Assembly (NCBI RefSeq): GCF_012273895.1
Contig: NC_052107.1
Span: 2,666,001 to 2,730,000 of the forward strand
Origin: Zerene cesonia
Lineage: Eukaryota > Arthropoda > Insecta > Lepidoptera > Pieridae
Reading direction: 5' to 3'
Length of the DNA: 64,000 bases
Shown here one piece after another: positions 61,890 to 64,000 of the stretch (positions within the stretch are counted from its first letter, which is position 1; the number at the start of each line of letters is the position of its first letter). The position numbers and the translations under genes were made by a program. Under the pieces are notes generated by a model. It did not search any database, was not told the origin of the DNA, and saw only the letters and a list, made by a program, of their open reading frames with translations.

Positions 61890-62153
61890 CTACTAATATT
61901 TTTTATTGCGAAAGACACTGTTTGTCTCTTCTTCATGCCTAAACCATTGAATTTTGGCGGAACTTTTAGACGCGAAATGGTTTTTGATGAAATTTGGTAC
62001 AAATATACCTTTAGAAAGGATATAGGATAGTGTTTAAATATAGATAGTGAAGTTATGTGTGCATGTTGAGTATGTCTGAGAATCGGCTAACATCTATTTT
62101 TCTTACTCCTATGATAAGAGTAAGGCAGAACAGCGTTTGCCAGGTCAGCTAGT
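61890..62153 (-). repeat. SINE-like element, family D/G composite
   Basis: Minus strand. Ends ACTAGCTGACCTGGCAAACG and carries the family D middle. The other end has TACTAATATT, a GTCTCTTCTTCATGCC segment and TTTTTGATGAAATTTGGTAC as in family G. So D and G may be two forms of one longer element. Confidence 0.7.
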
Positions 62154-62249
62154 GTTAATATAAATATAAAATAACACATTTATATGATTTATATACATTC
62201 TTTATTCATATATATGTAAAGGGATTATTTGAATGAGACATATGGAAAC

Positions 62250-62365
62250 ACGTCATTGAACAAGTCAGGGGATGCCTTAAAAGGACCCATGTGGGTCGCG
62301 GGAAGATGTGAACGAACTCTGCGTATGAGTCCGCAATTGTCCCGCCCACTGGCTCTGGATTTTTG
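62250..62365. promoter_or_regulatory. GC-richer island, candidate regulatory element
   Basis: Block with GACCCATGTGGGTCGCGGG (a GACCCA...TGGGTC palindrome) and CCGCAATTGTCCCGCCCAC. Overlaps a 60-codon minus-strand frame without recognisable content. Confidence 0.25.
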
Positions 62366-63499
62366 AACTTTTGTTTGTAATTTTCCATTGTACGATGACC
62401 TTAAACGGTATAGAGGCCTTATAATATGAATACATGATTTTTATGAATTAAGTATGTTTTACATCGATTTAGGAAACTATTTCAACTCATATAATTTTAT
62501 ATTATTATTATTTGTAGTCTTACGGACGTGTTTAAGAACAAAGGAGTATAGGTTATAGTTATGCAAAATTATTGTTTACAAATATTCTTTGCTCTTTATG
62601 TTCGGGTTCACTTTCTTATTATTCTTTATTGTTTCACAAAATCTTTATTCATGTCAAAGCAGACATCGACCTTTTTTCAAGTGAAAAGATAATACAGGTC
62701 TTTGTTCCCATCTTAAAGAAAATTGCAATATTGTAAATGTTAATAAAACAACGTTGTCCTTTGTTTCAGGTAAATAAGAGCGGTGTTGTCATCCCTAAGT
62801 TACGATGGCAGGGCTTTTATGATGTAATTTTATGTGATTAGGGCTAAAGTAAGTTGAATCTTTTAGCTGTATCATGTACTTTGTTTGTTTACATTGATGG
62901 TATAAATGGTATTAAATCAAAAATATGGTAAAAGTAATTGTCGGAACTCGAATTTGAAATTGATTTAGCAGAATCTTTAAACAATCTCAAGTACCTAGGC
63001 AAAATGTTAACATAAAATAAATTTGATGGTCTATTAAAATAAGTCGAGATTATACCCAACATTATAATTGGATTGCGTAAGGTATACTTTCAAAAATAAA
63101 ATAAGAAATCAACGAACCCTATAAAATTAATAAAGCGTGCAAAAATTAATAAGCTCCAGCGATATTTACGATACCTTCATAAAATGTAATTTTAGAGTCA
63201 TTAGATGTGGACGAGCGCCTTCATAACCTGTATTTTTATAATCATTAAACAGGCCTTACCTTGTAAGATTATCGCAGATTTTATTAAAAAATTACAGTAA
63301 AATCTGTTGGTATATGGTCCTGATATTACTATAGAAATTGAAAAAAAAAAAACCTAATCAAATAAGCTGTTATATAAAAACAAAATTGCCAAGAAATACC
63401 AATTTGTCCCTACCATAGAGCATAAGATATCGGCTAATATCTCTCTCTGACTCATTCAGTAAGTGTTCGCAAAACAGTAAAAGGATTAATGTATGTAAT

Positions 63500-63690
63500 A
63501 TATCACGGGGCAAGTATGAGGGTACCAGGACTGCATGGGCCACTAGAGGTAGAAAACAACGAAATAAAATCAGTTCCCTGGATGCCTTAGTGATTGATGT
63601 GGCCGGTGGCCGGCGAGCCAGCTTAATTGTACCCCTCCATCATTTATATTGTTGTCATTTAATCACGCCGCCTTGGCTCGCTCATCTATT
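63500..63690. promoter_or_regulatory. GC-richer island, candidate regulatory element
   Basis: GGCCGGTGGCCGGCGAGCCA and, 53 bp on, TTGGCTCGC give an 8-bp inverted repeat (63613-63620 and 63674-63681). No open frame of note. Confidence 0.25.
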
Positions 63691-64000
63691 TAAAAAATGT
63701 AAGCAACATCAGCTATGTAAGGAATGTTGATATAACTTTTGAAATGATAATCTTGTTTCGCTAAAATAATAAATAGATATGTAAATTAAATGAATAATCT
63801 GCTAGATCTTAATCATATGTAAGATAATATCAATTAAAATATGTGAAAAATGGATAATTTATTCAAATTACAAACAACATTAAAGGGAGTTACTGATAAA
63901 TGCTGCTAATTTAATGAAATAATATTATGGCAATGTCAAAGATCAAAATAAAGTGTCTTCATAAGTGTATCGGCAAAAAAACTAGTGGATATAACATTTA

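Larger units (their letters stand above)
45668..64000. other. Long AT-rich stretch without recognisable genes
   Basis: No convincing exon or RNA gene on either strand. It contains family H, D and related repeat copies, GC-richer islands (46.7, 47.7, 48.3, 54.1, 62.3 and 63.5 kb) and otherwise unique AT-rich DNA. Open frames such as 52600-52800 and 61575-61838 show no domain and no splice context. Confidence 0.6.

Noticed and set aside
1..64000. CRISPR arrays, tRNA or rRNA genes, bacterial operons, viral or toxin genes
   Set aside because: No spaced direct repeats, no cloverleaf with A and B boxes, no rRNA-like block and no viral or toxin-like frame was found on reading either strand.

Overview
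This is eukaryotic nuclear DNA, almost certainly from a butterfly or moth. It is AT-rich, has short spliced introns with GT-AG borders, and is littered with short interspersed elements that I recognise from lepidopteran genomes: ends in ACTAG or CTAGT, a core like CCGATTTTGATGAAATTTGG, and a poly-A retroposon with a GGTGGTTCGCC segment. No bacterial, phage or CRISPR feature is present. Three runs of exactly 1000 N mark scaffold gaps at 3331-4330, 23109-24108 and 44338-45337. The third is probably false, because the same 77 bases lie on both sides of it.

Genes are packed into the first 12 kb. From 283 to 3313, possibly to 4623, runs the 3' half of an LMBR1/lilipod-family multipass membrane protein (+). 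Between about 6.1 and 8.0 kb is the 3' end of a + strand gene that I do not recognise; its last exon (7807-7954) is convincing and the exons before it are tentative. At 8525-9307 (-) is an intronless RPP30, the p30 subunit of RNase P/MRP. Head to head with it, 403 bp away, is a five-exon malate dehydrogenase 1B homologue (9711-11561, +) that appears to lack the catalytic residues of true malate dehydrogenases. At 12046-12151 (+) is what looks like the first coding exon of a secreted or membrane protein: a signal peptide, then a phase-1 splice donor.

From 12.2 kb to 64 kb I find no convincing coding exon. The stretch is either a very long first intron of the gene that starts at 12046 or an intergenic region. 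It holds SINE-like elements of several families, a poly-A retroposon family in several copies, TA microsatellites, three perfect hairpins, and islands of higher GC with clustered transcription-factor-like motifs that could be conserved enhancers. The best of these are an inverted NK-2-type site pair at 31376-31391 and a homeodomain/E-box cluster near 46.7 kb.

The genes do not form one pathway. The only functional coupling the layout suggests is a shared promoter for RPP30 and the MDH1B homologue. I saw no clear evidence of a previously undescribed system. The best leads are the unrecognised gene at 6-8 kb, the probably inactive MDH1B, the 22-bp perfect hairpin at 32.6 kb and the orphan signal-peptide exon.
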